In this document: in pieces, positions 45,194 to 53,518 of the stretch | Layout of the letters: every line of letters begins with the position of its first letter | How positions within the stretch are numbered: the stretch's first letter is position 1 | DNA from: Aquiflexum balticum DSM 16537 | GTDB taxonomy: Bacteria > Bacteroidota > Bacteroidia > Cytophagales > Cyclobacteriaceae | NCBI RefSeq assembly: GCF_900176595.1 | Contig: NZ_LT838813.1 | Coordinates: 3,986,001-4,050,000 of the forward strand | Direction of reading: 5' to 3' | DNA length: 64,000 bases | Notes under the pieces: model-generated | Database searches by the model: none | The model's input: the letters and a program-made list of their open reading frames with translations, nothing else | What the model was told of the DNA's origin: nothing | Program-made: the position numbers and the translations under genes

Positions 45194-45529
45194 TTAGTGG
45201 ATTTTTAGCTTTAATGAATAGTATGTATTCCAATCTTCTTCCCCAAGAAGCCTTTGATTTTTATGGACAAAATTTTGTCCTTCTTTATTTATAATAGGGG
45301 TTGAAATTGTACCTGATAGCAATTCAATATTGTCTTGGAGCAATTTGTAATCTGAATCAAAAACCGCGGCATATTTTGGTAAGGATTCTAAGAAATCTTC
45401 CAGATGATTGACTCTAAATGAATCCGTAATTTCAAATTTAAAATTTGTTGAAATGGATTGATCTGTGTTTTTATCTTTTGCGCAACCAATCAATGCTGCA
45501 ACAAGAATTAAGCATGTAAAATATTTCAT
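45194..45529 (-). CDS. Small lipoprotein
   Basis: 111 residues with signal MKYFTCLILVAALIGCAKD; the lipobox Cys is residue 16. The mature part is soluble, alternating polar residues, and unassigned. It is alone on the minus strand. Confidence 0.65.
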   Translation of the reverse strand: MKYFTCLILVAALIGCAKDKNTDQSISTNFKFEITDSFRVNHLEDFLESLPKYAAVFDSDYKLLQDNIELLSGTISTPIINKEGQNFVHKNQRLLGEEDWNTYYSLKLKIH

Positions 45530-45610
45530 GTGTTTATAATAATATTTTTATTGGTCACATGCCCGCCTGTCGGAACAGGGAATCTTCGCATGTTTTACAA
45601 CCATCTCTAG

Positions 45611-45630
45611 GCATGAGGAGAACCTCATGC
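45611..45630. other. 8-bp hairpin
   Basis: GCATGAGG / CCTCATGC around AGAA, in the GC-richer stretch after the lipoprotein promoter. No T run. Function unclear. Confidence 0.4.
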
Positions 45631-45937
45631 TCGATTTCATGTTCAAATTTATGGAATGGAAAATTCAGGCTTGTTAAGTTTTGTTAGAGAGAAATACCTA
45701 ACTCTTAATTTTTCTATAATGATTAATCTTGCAGGAGCAGAAAATCTACTTGGGGAGCTTTTAGTGGACGACAAGGGATTTTCGCTTTACTTTTTTGCCT
45801 TCGAATCATCAGGCTTTACAGGAAATATAAATTGGTACGGATTTGGCAAAAAGTACCAAGTAGTTGGCATCTTTTGTTTTAGGTGGAATTGCTAGGTTTG
45901 AGGAACCTAACTTATTTGTTTATGTTTAAGTAAATAG

Positions 45938-45952
45938 TCTGGTTTTTCCAGA
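45938..45952 (+). promoter_or_regulatory. Shared hairpin upstream of map-like gene
   Basis: TCTGG / CCAGA around TTTTT, embedded in AATAGTCTGGTTTTTCC as at 39281. It ends 55 bases before the ATG. Confidence 0.5.
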
Positions 45953-46007
45953 TAAATAGAATAGCGGTCAGGTATAAAAACATACTACATAAGAATAAAT
46001 AAGCGAT

Positions 46008-46772
46008 ATGTCAATAACAAAAGAAAGTGAATTAGTAGCCATGAAAAAAATAAGTGACGTTGTGGCCTTCACCTTAAAGGAAATGATAAAATTTGCTGAA
46101 CCAGGCATGACCACTAAAAAACTGGATGATTATGGAGCAGATATTTTAAAAAGCTATGGAGCAAAATCTGCACCTTACGAAACATACAATTTTCCAGGTT
46201 GGACATGTATAAGTGTAGATAATGAATTTTGTCATGGTATCCCATCTAGTAAAAGAATATTAAAAGAAGGTGATTTAGTAAATATAGATGTGTCAGCAGA
46301 ACTTGAAGGATATTGGTCTGACAATGGTGGCTCATTTGTTCTTGGAGAGGATATTAAGCAACATCAAAAGTTAGTTGACGCATCTAAAGAAATATTGCAA
46401 AAGGCAATTAATAATATTAAAGGGGGAGTAAAAATAGCTGACATAGGCCATCTTATGGAAACCGAAGCTAAAAAGAGAGGGTATAAAGTGGTTAAAAATT
46501 TGGGAGGGCACGGAATCGGAAGAAGTTTACACGAGCAACCGGACGAGTTACTAAACTATAAAAACAGACTTGACCATAGACGGTTTAAAAAGAACTCTGT
46601 TGTGGCAATTGAGACTTTCATTTCAACTTTATCCTCATACACAGTTGAACTTAATGACGGCTGGACAATGGTTGGTAACAAAGGTGGCTTTATGGCACAG
46701 CACGAGCATACAATTGTCATTACGGACGGACAGCCGATTATCCTAACAGAGAACAATGAGATTTTTAACTGA
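46008..46772 (+). CDS. map: Type I methionine aminopeptidase
   Basis: 254-residue cytosolic metalloprotease that trims the initiator Met. All metal ligands are present: Asp94, Asp105, His168, Glu202 and Glu233, and the substrate histidine is in FCHGIP (76). The length and lack of an N-terminal zinc extension fit type Ia. Its presence in an accessory island, apart from secY/infA, suggests a second copy beside a housekeeping map; that is inference. It is preceded by a hairpin shared with the 39365 gene. Confidence 0.9.
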   Translation: MSITKESELVAMKKISDVVAFTLKEMIKFAEPGMTTKKLDDYGADILKSYGAKSAPYETYNFPGWTCISVDNEFCHGIPSSKRILKEGDLVNIDVSAELEGYWSDNGGSFVLGEDIKQHQKLVDASKEILQKAINNIKGGVKIADIGHLMETEAKKRGYKVVKNLGGHGIGRSLHEQPDELLNYKNRLDHRRFKKNSVVAIETFISTLSSYTVELNDGWTMVGNKGGFMAQHEHTIVITDGQPIILTENNEIFN

Positions 46773-46849
46773 AAAGGGCAAAAGAATAAAACCAATCCGT
46801 TAATGATGCATATGCAATCCCATTAGGTTCTTTAAAAGTAGTTTATTGT

Positions 46850-46937
46850 CTAGGGAAGGGTTATTATTAAAAATGTCAAGAAATGCTATATAAAAAAAAC
46901 AGTTCTTATCTTAAAAATCAATTGATATATTTCTCCT
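46850..46937 (+). promoter_or_regulatory. Conserved leader of the boundary gene, copy C
   Basis: Matches the leaders of copies A and B (GAAATGCTATATAAA in place of GAATGCTAAATCAAA; TTAAAAATCAATTGATATAT identical to copy A). It ends at ATG 46938. Confidence 0.55.
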
Positions 46938-47126
46938 ATGGACAGCGCAGCACTTAGGGAATTAGTAAGGGATTATCAACTTGGTTTGCGGGATGACATT
47001 AAAGAGCTCGAAGCCTACTTCCTCCATAAATGGTATTTTATAGATGGTGATGGATATGAACTTACCCAATTAAAATTCAATAAATTCCAAGAACATATTG
47101 AGTCGGACAACTTTTTTCCTTGCTGA
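46938..47126 (+). pseudogene. Boundary gene, 5' fragment, copy C
   Basis: MDSAALRELVRDYQLG as in copy A, then diverged KELEAYFLHKWYFIDGDGYELTQ, after which the frame enters unrelated sequence (KFNKFQEHIE) near 47073. The 3' half is absent. This is the rightmost trace and may mark the right end of the island. Confidence 0.65.
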
Positions 47127-47441
47127 TATGAAAATTATGGACTTTTTATAATCATATATATTATTTCCTTTGATCAAAAAGGAAAGTTGGTTGAATAGGT
47201 ATTTTTAAAAAAGGAGATGGAGCGAAAAATTAGATAAAATCGTTTGTAGCTTGATTTTCAAATCAAGCTATTTAAATCATATTTAAAGGTATAAACTATC
47301 TTAAATTGTAAATGAAAATCCAATAATGAAAAATAAATGCAATTAATCTTTATCAACATTAATTGATGTTTTCGGGTAACCAGAATGAGAAAGACCAGCA
47401 ATATTTTCAAATAATCACCCAATAACTACTACAATCCTTTC
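47127..47441. other. 315-base spacer with a hairpin
   Basis: AT-rich. A perfect 10-bp hairpin, TAGCTTGATT / AATCAAGCTA with loop TTCA, lies at 47247-47270 and is followed by TTTAAAT (terminator-like). No gene is seen. Confidence 0.5.
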
Positions 47442-47862
47442 ATGGTAAATTCCCCAAACTGGCTTAGAATCATATTGATTGATGATGACATTGTTCTAAA
47501 CCTGATAAATAAAAAGATACTCCACATAATTGGATTTAAAGGAGAAGTATTAGATTTTAATAATGGATTACAAGCCATTAGCCGCATTCACAAAGAAATC
47601 CAGTTTATTTTGAATTATATCAAAATCCAAGTTTAATAATTTTGACTTAGAAATGCCTGTATTAAATGGGTGGGGATTTCTGAAAAGTTTTGAATGCTTA
47701 GATTCCCATGTGAAAAATCATTATAAAATTATAGTATCGAGAAGTTCAACAGATTCAAAGGATATTAAAAATGCTTTGGAGTTTGAATCAGTTAAGAAAT
47801 ATATCCCAAAACCATTAATGCATTTTTGGATTTTTTATGTCGATTTGGGTTGGAGGAATTGA
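47442..47862 (+). pseudogene. Frameshifted single-domain response regulator
   Basis: Two frames together make a receiver domain: WLRIILIDDDIVLNLINKKIL (first frame, acidic pocket DDD) and DLEMPVLNGWGFLKSF plus YIPKPL (second frame, after 47641), the phospho-acceptor Asp and conserved Lys-Pro region. The first frame ends with TAA at about 47634; the second is displaced by one base. A disabled Bacteroidota-type receiver protein is the best reading. Confidence 0.7.
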
Positions 47863-47933
47863 ATAATGCAACTGAGCGGTAAAGAAACTGAAAGAAAATC
47901 ATATTTTTGCATTCAATCAAAAATCACACAACA

Positions 47934-48110
47934 ATGAAAAGTCTTATTGATAAAATAAATGCTGAGTTTGAATCCTTCAAAGCAGATGCTGAATTGCAAT
48001 CGGAAAAAGGCAACAAAGCCGCAGGTACAAGAGCTCGCAAAGCTACTTTGGAACTTACCAAAATGATGAAAGAGTTCCGTAAGGAATCTTTGGAAGCTTC
48101 AAAAAAGTAA
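47934..48110 (+). CDS. Hc1-like mini-histone
   Basis: 58 residues, starting at ATG 47934: MKSLIDKINAEFESFKADAEL, then KAAGTRARKATLELTKMMKEFR. The lysine/arginine-rich helical sequence with a KAAGTRARKA core matches the Hc1/histone H1-like family that coats DNA in Bacteroidota and Chlamydiae. It is followed by a terminator. Usually a core chromosomal gene, so the island may end before it. Confidence 0.8.
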   Translation: MKSLIDKINAEFESFKADAELQSEKGNKAAGTRARKATLELTKMMKEFRKESLEASKK

Positions 48111-48127
48111 TCTTTTAGACAACTAAG

Positions 48128-48152
48128 CTCCCCAATAGGGGAGTTTTCTTTT
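48128..48152 (+). terminator. Rho-independent terminator
   Basis: CTCCCC / GGGGAG with loop AATA followed by TTTTCTTTTTC, 18 bases after the mini-histone stop. Confidence 0.85.
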
Positions 48153-48160
48153 TCTTATCA

Positions 48161-48237
48161 ATGACAGAATTGGAGTGAAGATACCTCTGAACTGAAAATG
48201 CATTTAAGACTAAAAAGACCTTGCCTTGTCACCTCGA
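48161..48237 (+). repeat. Left copy of an 80-base repeat around the insertion sequence
   Basis: Runs from CAATGACAGAAT to CTTGCCTTGTCACCTCGA and matches 49962-50041 imperfectly. The last part belongs to a common palindromic intergenic repeat (ACCTCGACGGCAGGAGAGGT in the right copy). Confidence 0.55.
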
Positions 48238-48240
48238 TCC

Positions 48241-48262
48241 CCCCGATAGCTCCTAAAATCCG
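48241..48262 (+). repeat. Left terminal inverted repeat of the IS
   Basis: 22 bases, CCCCGATAGCTCCTAAAATC plus CG, exact reverse complement of 49866-49887. Confidence 0.85.
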
Positions 48263-48476
48263 TAAGTGACCTAATGACATTCAATTCTGTAAACCAAACC
48301 GTGTTGTTTTGAAAAATTGAGTAAAATCAAGGCTTTTGTTTTCTCTTGTTTCCGAAGTTTGTTTGTTTTTGCTGACTTGATTTACAGAATTATTGAAATT
48401 TTGAAAAGTAAAGACAGTTTTATCCAATACTTATTTTAGAGGAATGAGCCATTTTTTTTCGCAAATGTTTTTTTTA

Positions 48477-49769
48477 TCAGGTATATACAAAAGCTGGATT
48501 ATATACTTTTAGCTTCATTTGTCTGCTTTGTTTTATCCATTTTGCAGGAAGAATTATAAATCGAAAAATAAATTTTTTAATTCGGTCGGTGGGTTTTATA
48601 CTTTTGCATTTAGTTGAAAAATAGTTAATCACATTATTGTATAGGTTTCTGCAAATTGCTGAAAAATAGAGGAATACTGAGTTTTTGTTTAACGAAGAAA
48701 AAGGGAGGCATTGCCAACCAAAATCATTTTTTAAGATGTCAAACTGTCTTTCCATGTTGCCCCGCTTGGCGTAAAAATTAGCGACTTCCAAATCAGTCAT
48801 ATCAAAATTATTGGTCAATATTGCACGGTAATCATAGGCATCCTGTGTGATTATGTTCATTTGGCCATCATTTCTTAACCTGCGTTTTACCAAAAGGCGA
48901 TACGGCTTGGGAGTAGCTTTATATTCTCTGGCTTGTTGTGAAAAAGGAGTGATCAAGATTGAACCTACTTGTAATTCCCCAAATTCATCTTTGGCTGTTG
49001 TCCAATCCTGAACCTGTGTAAAATGTTTTTCCACGTAACTGTTTCTACAACCTACATAGAAAAACTCAGATTTTTCATTCAACAACTCAATGACTTCATA
49101 TTGATAAGATGCTGCATCTGCTCTGAAATGTGAAACTTTTGGAGTTTTAACTTTTTCCAAAGCTCCAAACATGCGTTGTAAAGTATCAATTTGGAATGAC
49201 TTAGCATCGGAATTACCATTTCTATTCTCGATGTAAAAGATATGTTCTTCGTTTATTGTACACACACCGGGTTGATAACCATAATCCCTTTTATAAGTCA
49301 TTTTACTATCGCTTTTTTCATTAAAAATGATAGTATTATCGTAGTCAAGCGTCAATTCCTGAGAATTTAATACCCCAAGTTTTGACAGTATTGCCATGTT
49401 TAGTTTACATAATTCTTCATTACTATTAAATTCATGCTCAACTGAACCTCTCTTAGTTTTACAAATCTGATTTTCAGTGGCTAACTCAGACAGGCGCTTC
49501 AGTAAAGTATCAGGACTAGGTAATTTTATATAAGGATTGTTTTCAAAATGCGGCCTTAAATTGGTGTGTATATCTTCAATGCAGTCCCCACCACAATAAT
49601 AAATTGACAGGAAAGAATAAAATAAATCTTTCCATGAATAACGAGAATTGGGGTTTAATTTAGGTAAAGAATCAGATAGGATATCACTAATATTCAGCTT
49701 GTTAAGGTGTTCAAAAACGAAATTCATCCCTCCAAATGCTGATATTGAATTTGATTTTACTACTTTCAT
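48477..49769 (-). CDS. IS1380-type transposase
   Basis: 430-residue DDE transposase. LTLDYDNTIIFNEKSDSKM holds the first acidic residue, SHFRADAASYQYEV the second, and YAKRGNMERQFDILKNDFGW the YxxRxxxExxF...D-type third motif of IS4/IS1380 enzymes. The reading frame is intact from ATG 49769. It lies wholly inside the inverted repeats. Confidence 0.92.
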   Translation of the reverse strand: MKVVKSNSISAFGGMNFVFEHLNKLNISDILSDSLPKLNPNSRYSWKDLFYSFLSIYYCGGDCIEDIHTNLRPHFENNPYIKLPSPDTLLKRLSELATENQICKTKRGSVEHEFNSNEELCKLNMAILSKLGVLNSQELTLDYDNTIIFNEKSDSKMTYKRDYGYQPGVCTINEEHIFYIENRNGNSDAKSFQIDTLQRMFGALEKVKTPKVSHFRADAASYQYEVIELLNEKSEFFYVGCRNSYVEKHFTQVQDWTTAKDEFGELQVGSILITPFSQQAREYKATPKPYRLLVKRRLRNDGQMNIITQDAYDYRAILTNNFDMTDLEVANFYAKRGNMERQFDILKNDFGWQCLPFSSLNKNSVFLYFSAICRNLYNNVINYFSTKCKSIKPTDRIKKFIFRFIILPAKWIKQSRQMKLKVYNPAFVYT

Positions 49770-49865
49770 TCATCGATTGTTTGTGCAACACCAAATTAGG
49801 TGAAATAATCGAAACCGCAAAGCCTTAGCAATTAAGGTTTTGCGGTATTTTTAAACATCTGTATG

Positions 49866-49887
49866 CGGATTTTAGGAGCTATCGGGG
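49866..49887 (-). repeat. Right terminal inverted repeat of the IS
   Basis: Exact reverse complement of the left repeat at 48241-48262, 97 bases upstream of the transposase start. Confidence 0.85.
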
Positions 49888-49961
49888 CTATCGTGGATAG
49901 AGGTCTATAACCCGTCTAGTTGTCATTCTACCTTCTATAAATGCCAATTTTCTCCACTACC

Positions 49962-50041
49962 AATGACAGATTTTGAAATTGCTGGTTTAGAACTAAAAAT
50001 AGCATTTAAATCAAGAAAAAACTTTGCCTTGTCACCTCGAC
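49962..50041 (+). repeat. Right copy of the 80-base repeat
   Basis: CAATGACAGATT to CTTTGCCTTGTCACCTCGA, then CGGCAGGAGAGGT forming a hairpin with ACCTC. Direct repeat of 48161-48237. The 49905-50202 stretch holds no gene. Confidence 0.55.
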
Positions 50042-50202
50042 GGCAGGAGAGGTCTGCATCCTGCCTCAATGTCATCACCCTTTGTGTTAATACTAATTAT
50101 TATCACTACCAATGACAAAAGAACCAGAGTGAATCAAACTCCTATAAAAAATCTCTCGAATTTTTTCATTTATTAAAATATGGATATCCTCAATTATACA
50201 GG

Positions 50203-50793
50203 TCAATGATATTTAACCAGCTCACTCAACATTAAATACTGGAGTAGCATAATAGTTTTACCGTCACAAATTTCCCCGGTGCCAATCATGGCATAAGCTT
50301 CTGAAAGGGGAATTTCCAACACCTCAATGTTTTCCTGTTCCTCTTTGACCCCACCTCCATCGGATATTTTCATTTCTTCTGTATATTCAGCTACGAAAAA
50401 ATGCAGGATTTCTGTCACTGAACCAGGGGACATATAGGCCTTAAATACCTTTTGAACTGATTTGACCTGATAACCTGTTTCTTCCTCCGTCTCTTTTCTG
50501 ATGCAGTCTTCCGGGTTGGCCCTGTCCAGTAATCCGGCGCAGGCTTCGATCAGCATGCCTGTTTGGTTACCGTTAAGATAGGTAGGCACACGGAATTGCC
50601 TAGTGAGGATAACCGTCTTTTTTGATATGTTGTAAAGAAGTATGGTAGCTCCATTGCCTCGGTCATAAGCCTCTCTGGTATGGGTTTCCCACCTGCCATT
50701 ACACAATTGGTAATCAAAAGTTACCTTTTCCAAACGGTACCAATTATCAGAAAGCAGCTCTTTCTTTAGGTTTTTTACTCGTTTATTCTGCAT
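50203..50793 (-). CDS. nudK: NudK-like NUDIX hydrolase (GDP-mannose pyrophosphatase type)
   Basis: 196-residue NUDIX hydrolase. The Nudix box runs from [20 protein letters not shown] to GY (about residues 87-108), matching G-x5-E-x7-xE-x2-EE-x-[22 protein letters not shown] and [19 protein letters not shown] are features of the NudK/ADP-sugar pyrophosphatase branch. It would split GDP-mannose or similar nucleotide sugars. The start overlaps the DUF4406 gene by 11 bases. Confidence 0.85.
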   Translation of the reverse strand: MQNKRVKNLKKELLSDNWYRLEKVTFDYQLCNGRWETHTREAYDRGNGATILLYNISKKTVILTRQFRVPTYLNGNQTGMLIEACAGLLDRANPEDCIRKETEEETGYQVKSVQKVFKAYMSPGSVTEILHFFVAEYTEEMKISDGGGVKEEQENIEVLEIPLSEAYAMIGTGEICDGKTIMLLQYLMLSELVKYH

Positions 50794-51139
50794 CAGAAAT
50801 ATCTTTGATGTGATAATATACTTTTAGACCTCTTGCTTTTGCTATTTCAACATCTTTATCCGCCCCCTTTGATTCACCGGGAATTCTCAGTACGGCATCA
50901 CATTTTTCGAGTAGCCGATGTGCTACAGGATATTGGATCTCGTCCCATACAGCATCACCCGGCTTTTGAGATCCGGCAAGATGAAGCAAGGGCAAAGCAA
51001 CCCATTCTCCAATGATTGGAACATGCCCTTTTCTGAAAATAGGCAGTGACATGGCTTCAAGTTTGACAAGGTTTTCTTTGATGAGAATAGGATCATCATT
51101 GGTGCCACTTCGATATGGCCCCGCAATTAGGATTAGCAT
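50783..51139 (-). CDS. DUF4406 protein (deoxyribosyltransferase-like)
   Basis: 118 residues: [51 protein letters not shown] and YYHI follow the DUF4406/nucleoside 2-deoxyribosyltransferase-like Rossmann pattern (AGPYR start, GESxGAD active-site segment). Its 3' end overlaps nudK by 11 bases, indicating a common nucleotide-related role. The substrate is not known. Confidence 0.8.
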   Translation of the reverse strand: MLILIAGPYRSGTNDDPILIKENLVKLEAMSLPIFRKGHVPIIGEWVALPLLHLAGSQKPGDAVWDEIQYPVAHRLLEKCDAVLRIPGESKGADKDVEIAKARGLKVYYHIKDISDAE

Positions 51140-51211
51140 AGTGTTTTTTTCAAATTAATGCCTTCTTCAGCTTTAAAAAAATAAGATATATTAAGAAAAG
51201 GATTTCATTCT

Positions 51212-51787
51212 TCAATCCTTCTTTGCCCTGATTGCACTTAGAAACTCCGGGGTGATGCCCAAATAGGAGGCAATCTGTTTTAGTGGAACGGCATTGGCGA
51301 TGTGAGGGTATTTTTTGATAAATCGCTCATACCGTTCCAAAGCAGGCAAGGAAAGGTTTTGAATTGTTCTTAACTGCTCCCGGCAATAGGCATTCTGCAT
51401 CAGGATTCTAAAAAACCTGTTGAACTCTGGTATTTCATCATACAGTTTGTCAAGATTTTCCTTGGACAATTTTAAAACACTCGATGGTGCCACCACCTGA
51501 ATATTCACCATTGAAGGAACAACATTTAAGAAACAATGCATATCGGTGATCCACCAATCTTTCACAGCAAACATCACTGTAGAATCTTTTCCCTCCTGAT
51601 TGATATGGAAAGCCCTGAGTATACCTGAGTTGACAAAATAGATATGCTTGCAGGATTCTCCCTGACTTAGAAGAAACTCCTTTTTGTGCAAATTCCCTTC
51701 CTCCAACAGACTTAGAAAATACTCCTTTTCCATAGGTGATAATGAGATGTATTGACAGATATTGGAAAGTATAAGATCAGATTTCAA
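51212..51787 (-). CDS. Crp/Fnr family transcriptional regulator
   Basis: 191 residues: cyclic-nucleotide-binding-like domain (KEFLLSQGESCKHIYFVNSGIL, about 36-57) and HTH VPLKQIASYLGITPEFLSAIR (about 167-187), closely similar in design to the 39365 product. It follows a flavin-barrel gene by 73 bases and precedes DUF4406 by 72 bases on the same strand. Confidence 0.88.
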   Translation of the reverse strand: MKSDLILSNICQYISLSPMEKEYFLSLLEEGNLHKKEFLLSQGESCKHIYFVNSGILRAFHINQEGKDSTVMFAVKDWWITDMHCFLNVVPSMVNIQVVAPSSVLKLSKENLDKLYDEIPEFNRFFRILMQNAYCREQLRTIQNLSLPALERYERFIKKYPHIANAVPLKQIASYLGITPEFLSAIRAKKD

Positions 51788-51860
51788 AACAGAGTCATTT
51801 GGTTAAACAGGTTGTTCAATAAAGTAAACCATTAAGCTTTGGAATTGATTATCAATATTC

Positions 51861-52322
51861 TCAATCAATAGGTTTCACTTTATAAGTTTTCATGGCACTT
51901 TCAATTTGGGATTGTTCAGTCTTATCCGGATATAAAAAATAGCTGGGAGCCATTATCTTATCTACCCTTATTACAGTTATCTCTATGATGGATTTGATTG
52001 GAAAATTATCCGTAAACAAATCAGTCAAGAGTTTTGCTTTATTTCCAAATCCGGGATCCTTTTTTTCAATGACCCTAGCTGTTCCTTTTAATTTGAATCC
52101 TTTCTGAATAAATACATCAATAAAGCTTACACAGACATTTGGGTTTTCCCTGATATTTTTGATACTGAGCGGAGATGCAATGTTTGCAATAAGTAAGGAA
52201 TGCTCACCATCATAGGTAAATACTTCCTTTGGCGAAACATTTGGCTCATTCAACTCATTAACCGTAGCCAGCCAGCACAAGACGCTTTTGTCTATATATT
52301 TTTTTACATCACTATTGATCAT
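51861..52322 (-). CDS. Pyridoxamine 5'-phosphate oxidase-like flavin protein
   Basis: 153 residues from ATG 52322 (a TTG at 52346 would add eight). The split-barrel FMN-binding fold is shown by LCWLATVNELNEPNVSPKEVF, HSLLIANIASPLSIKNIRENP, VCVSFIDVFIQKGFKLKGTARV and the C-terminal KIMAPSYFL. Family members bind FMN or F420 and reduce small molecules. It leads a likely operon with the Crp-like regulator. Confidence 0.83.
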   Translation of the reverse strand: MINSDVKKYIDKSVLCWLATVNELNEPNVSPKEVFTYDGEHSLLIANIASPLSIKNIRENPNVCVSFIDVFIQKGFKLKGTARVIEKKDPGFGNKAKLLTDLFTDNFPIKSIIEITVIRVDKIMAPSYFLYPDKTEQSQIESAMKTYKVKPID

Positions 52323-52446
52323 GCCCTCTCTGTTATCCTGTCTCAATTAACTGTAAGGAATACATGGCTTTACTTTTTTAAATACCACTGTATGATTTTT
52401 ACTCCGGTAAAGTTTCCCCAGGTTCCATCAATTCCAGTCCACCACC

Positions 52447-53160
52447 TTATTTTTCTTTGACGGCACAAAAGGTGGCAAAGCACATGTTTTTATGTAATAT
52501 CTCAACGTAGGCAAAACCTGCCTCTTTCAGTTTTTTTTGCTGAAATTCATAGCTTCTCGGGCTATCTTCTTCTACAATGTAGGCAAACACTTCTTTTTGA
52601 TAGGCTTCTCCATTGAGATTTTTCAAATAGTCGGCATACCTTTCCCACATGAGTTTATTCAATGGTTTGAGTGTCTGCACAACGAGGTCTGAAATAAGCA
52701 AAACTCCTCCGGGCTTTAACAGCGTAAACAACTTCTTGAATACTGCTTTCCATTCAGACTCATCACGCAAATGATGGAGAACAGCCCCGGCAGTTATGAT
52801 GTCAAAACTTTCTGCATTATCAGGAAAATCTCTTATATCAGTGTGAGAGATAGTAACTTCACCATTTGTAGAATTTGTTACCCGTTCATATGCTTTGTCC
52901 AGCATGGGTTGGCTTAAATCTATCAGGGTACAATTCAGGTTGGGAATCTTTTCCAATATTTTGAGGGTGTAGTTACCTGCACCACAGCCTATATCCAAAA
53001 TATCCCGTGCTCCATGGCAAAGGTATTTTGCCGCATCCGATAATATTTCCAATGATGCCACTGCATCCACGGTGGCTGTCTGTCCTTTTTGAAGATTACT
53101 GAACCTTTCCACATCTTTGTCGAAACGTGTCCTGATTTCTTTAACTGTTGATTTTTTCAT
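52447..53160 (-). CDS. Class I SAM-dependent methyltransferase
   Basis: 237 residues. Motif I DILDIGCGAGNYTLKIL (about 80-96), the acidic residue after strand 2 in CTLIDLS, AGAVLHHLRDESEW and LLKPGGVLLISDLV are standard. The substrate is unknown. It is the last of three minus-strand genes (two methyltransferases around a small beta protein). Confidence 0.88.
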   Translation of the reverse strand: MKKSTVKEIRTRFDKDVERFSNLQKGQTATVDAVASLEILSDAAKYLCHGARDILDIGCGAGNYTLKILEKIPNLNCTLIDLSQPMLDKAYERVTNSTNGEVTISHTDIRDFPDNAESFDIITAGAVLHHLRDESEWKAVFKKLFTLLKPGGVLLISDLVVQTLKPLNKLMWERYADYLKNLNGEAYQKEVFAYIVEEDSPRSYEFQQKKLKEAGFAYVEILHKNMCFATFCAVKEK

Positions 53161-53173
53161 GGTTTATGGAATA

Positions 53174-53518
53174 TTACTGTAGTATGATTTCTTCTATTTC
53201 TGAGATTCCATTGGATTGATCCCCGTTGGTCCATTGCCAGACCTCCTTCAGTCTAAGTGTTCCATTTTCTGAAAAATAAGGGGTCGATTTACATTTGCCT
53301 GTCCGGATCTCTCCCTGCTTGTTGATATGCTGATAAACCATGTCGATGTTTCCATTATTCTCCACCTTACCTAATAAAAATCCTTTTTCAATTTCACCCC
53401 CACTATAATATCCATCTATAATCCTGCCTTCCTGCTGGTAATGAAAGATGGTGGAGGAGGATGATTCTCCATTTTCGGTGTTCTCTATAGCTCTAAATTT
53501 TTTATTGTGATAATTCAT
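53174..53518 (-). CDS. Small beta-rich protein
   Basis: 114 residues with repeated strand segments (TIFHYQQEGRIIDGYYSGGEIEKG, GNIDMVYQHINKQGEIRTGKC). Homologues in Bacteroidota are often labelled n-acetylglutamate synthase without evidence; I would not assign that activity, because no GNAT fold motif is visible. It lies directly after a methyltransferase gene, no gap. Confidence 0.7.
   Translation of the reverse strand: MNYHNKKFRAIENTENGESSSSTIFHYQQEGRIIDGYYSGGEIEKGFLLGKVENNGNIDMVYQHINKQGEIRTGKCKSTPYFSENGTLRLKEVWQWTNGDQSNGISEIEEIILQ

Larger units (their letters stand above)
48231..49904 (-). mobile_element. IS1380-family insertion sequence
   Basis: One transposase gene between terminal inverted repeats. 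The perfect 22-bp arms are 48241-48262 and 49866-49887 (CCCCGATAGCTCCTAAAATC and its complement). The match extends outward to ACCTCGATCC at 48231 and its near-complement at 49895-49904, with a seven-base indel. Size about 1.65 kb is right for the family. No clear target duplication was found. Confidence 0.8.

Noticed and set aside
45656-45895. A 79-codon plus-strand frame upstream of the methionine aminopeptidase.
   Set aside because: It has an ATG but no conserved features, odd composition and no neighbour logic; it may be a gene fragment, yet the evidence is too thin to call.
53174-53518. Labelling the 114-aa protein as N-acetylglutamate synthase, as homologues often are.
   Set aside because: It is too short, beta-rich and shows no acetyltransferase motif; the label appears to be propagated without support.
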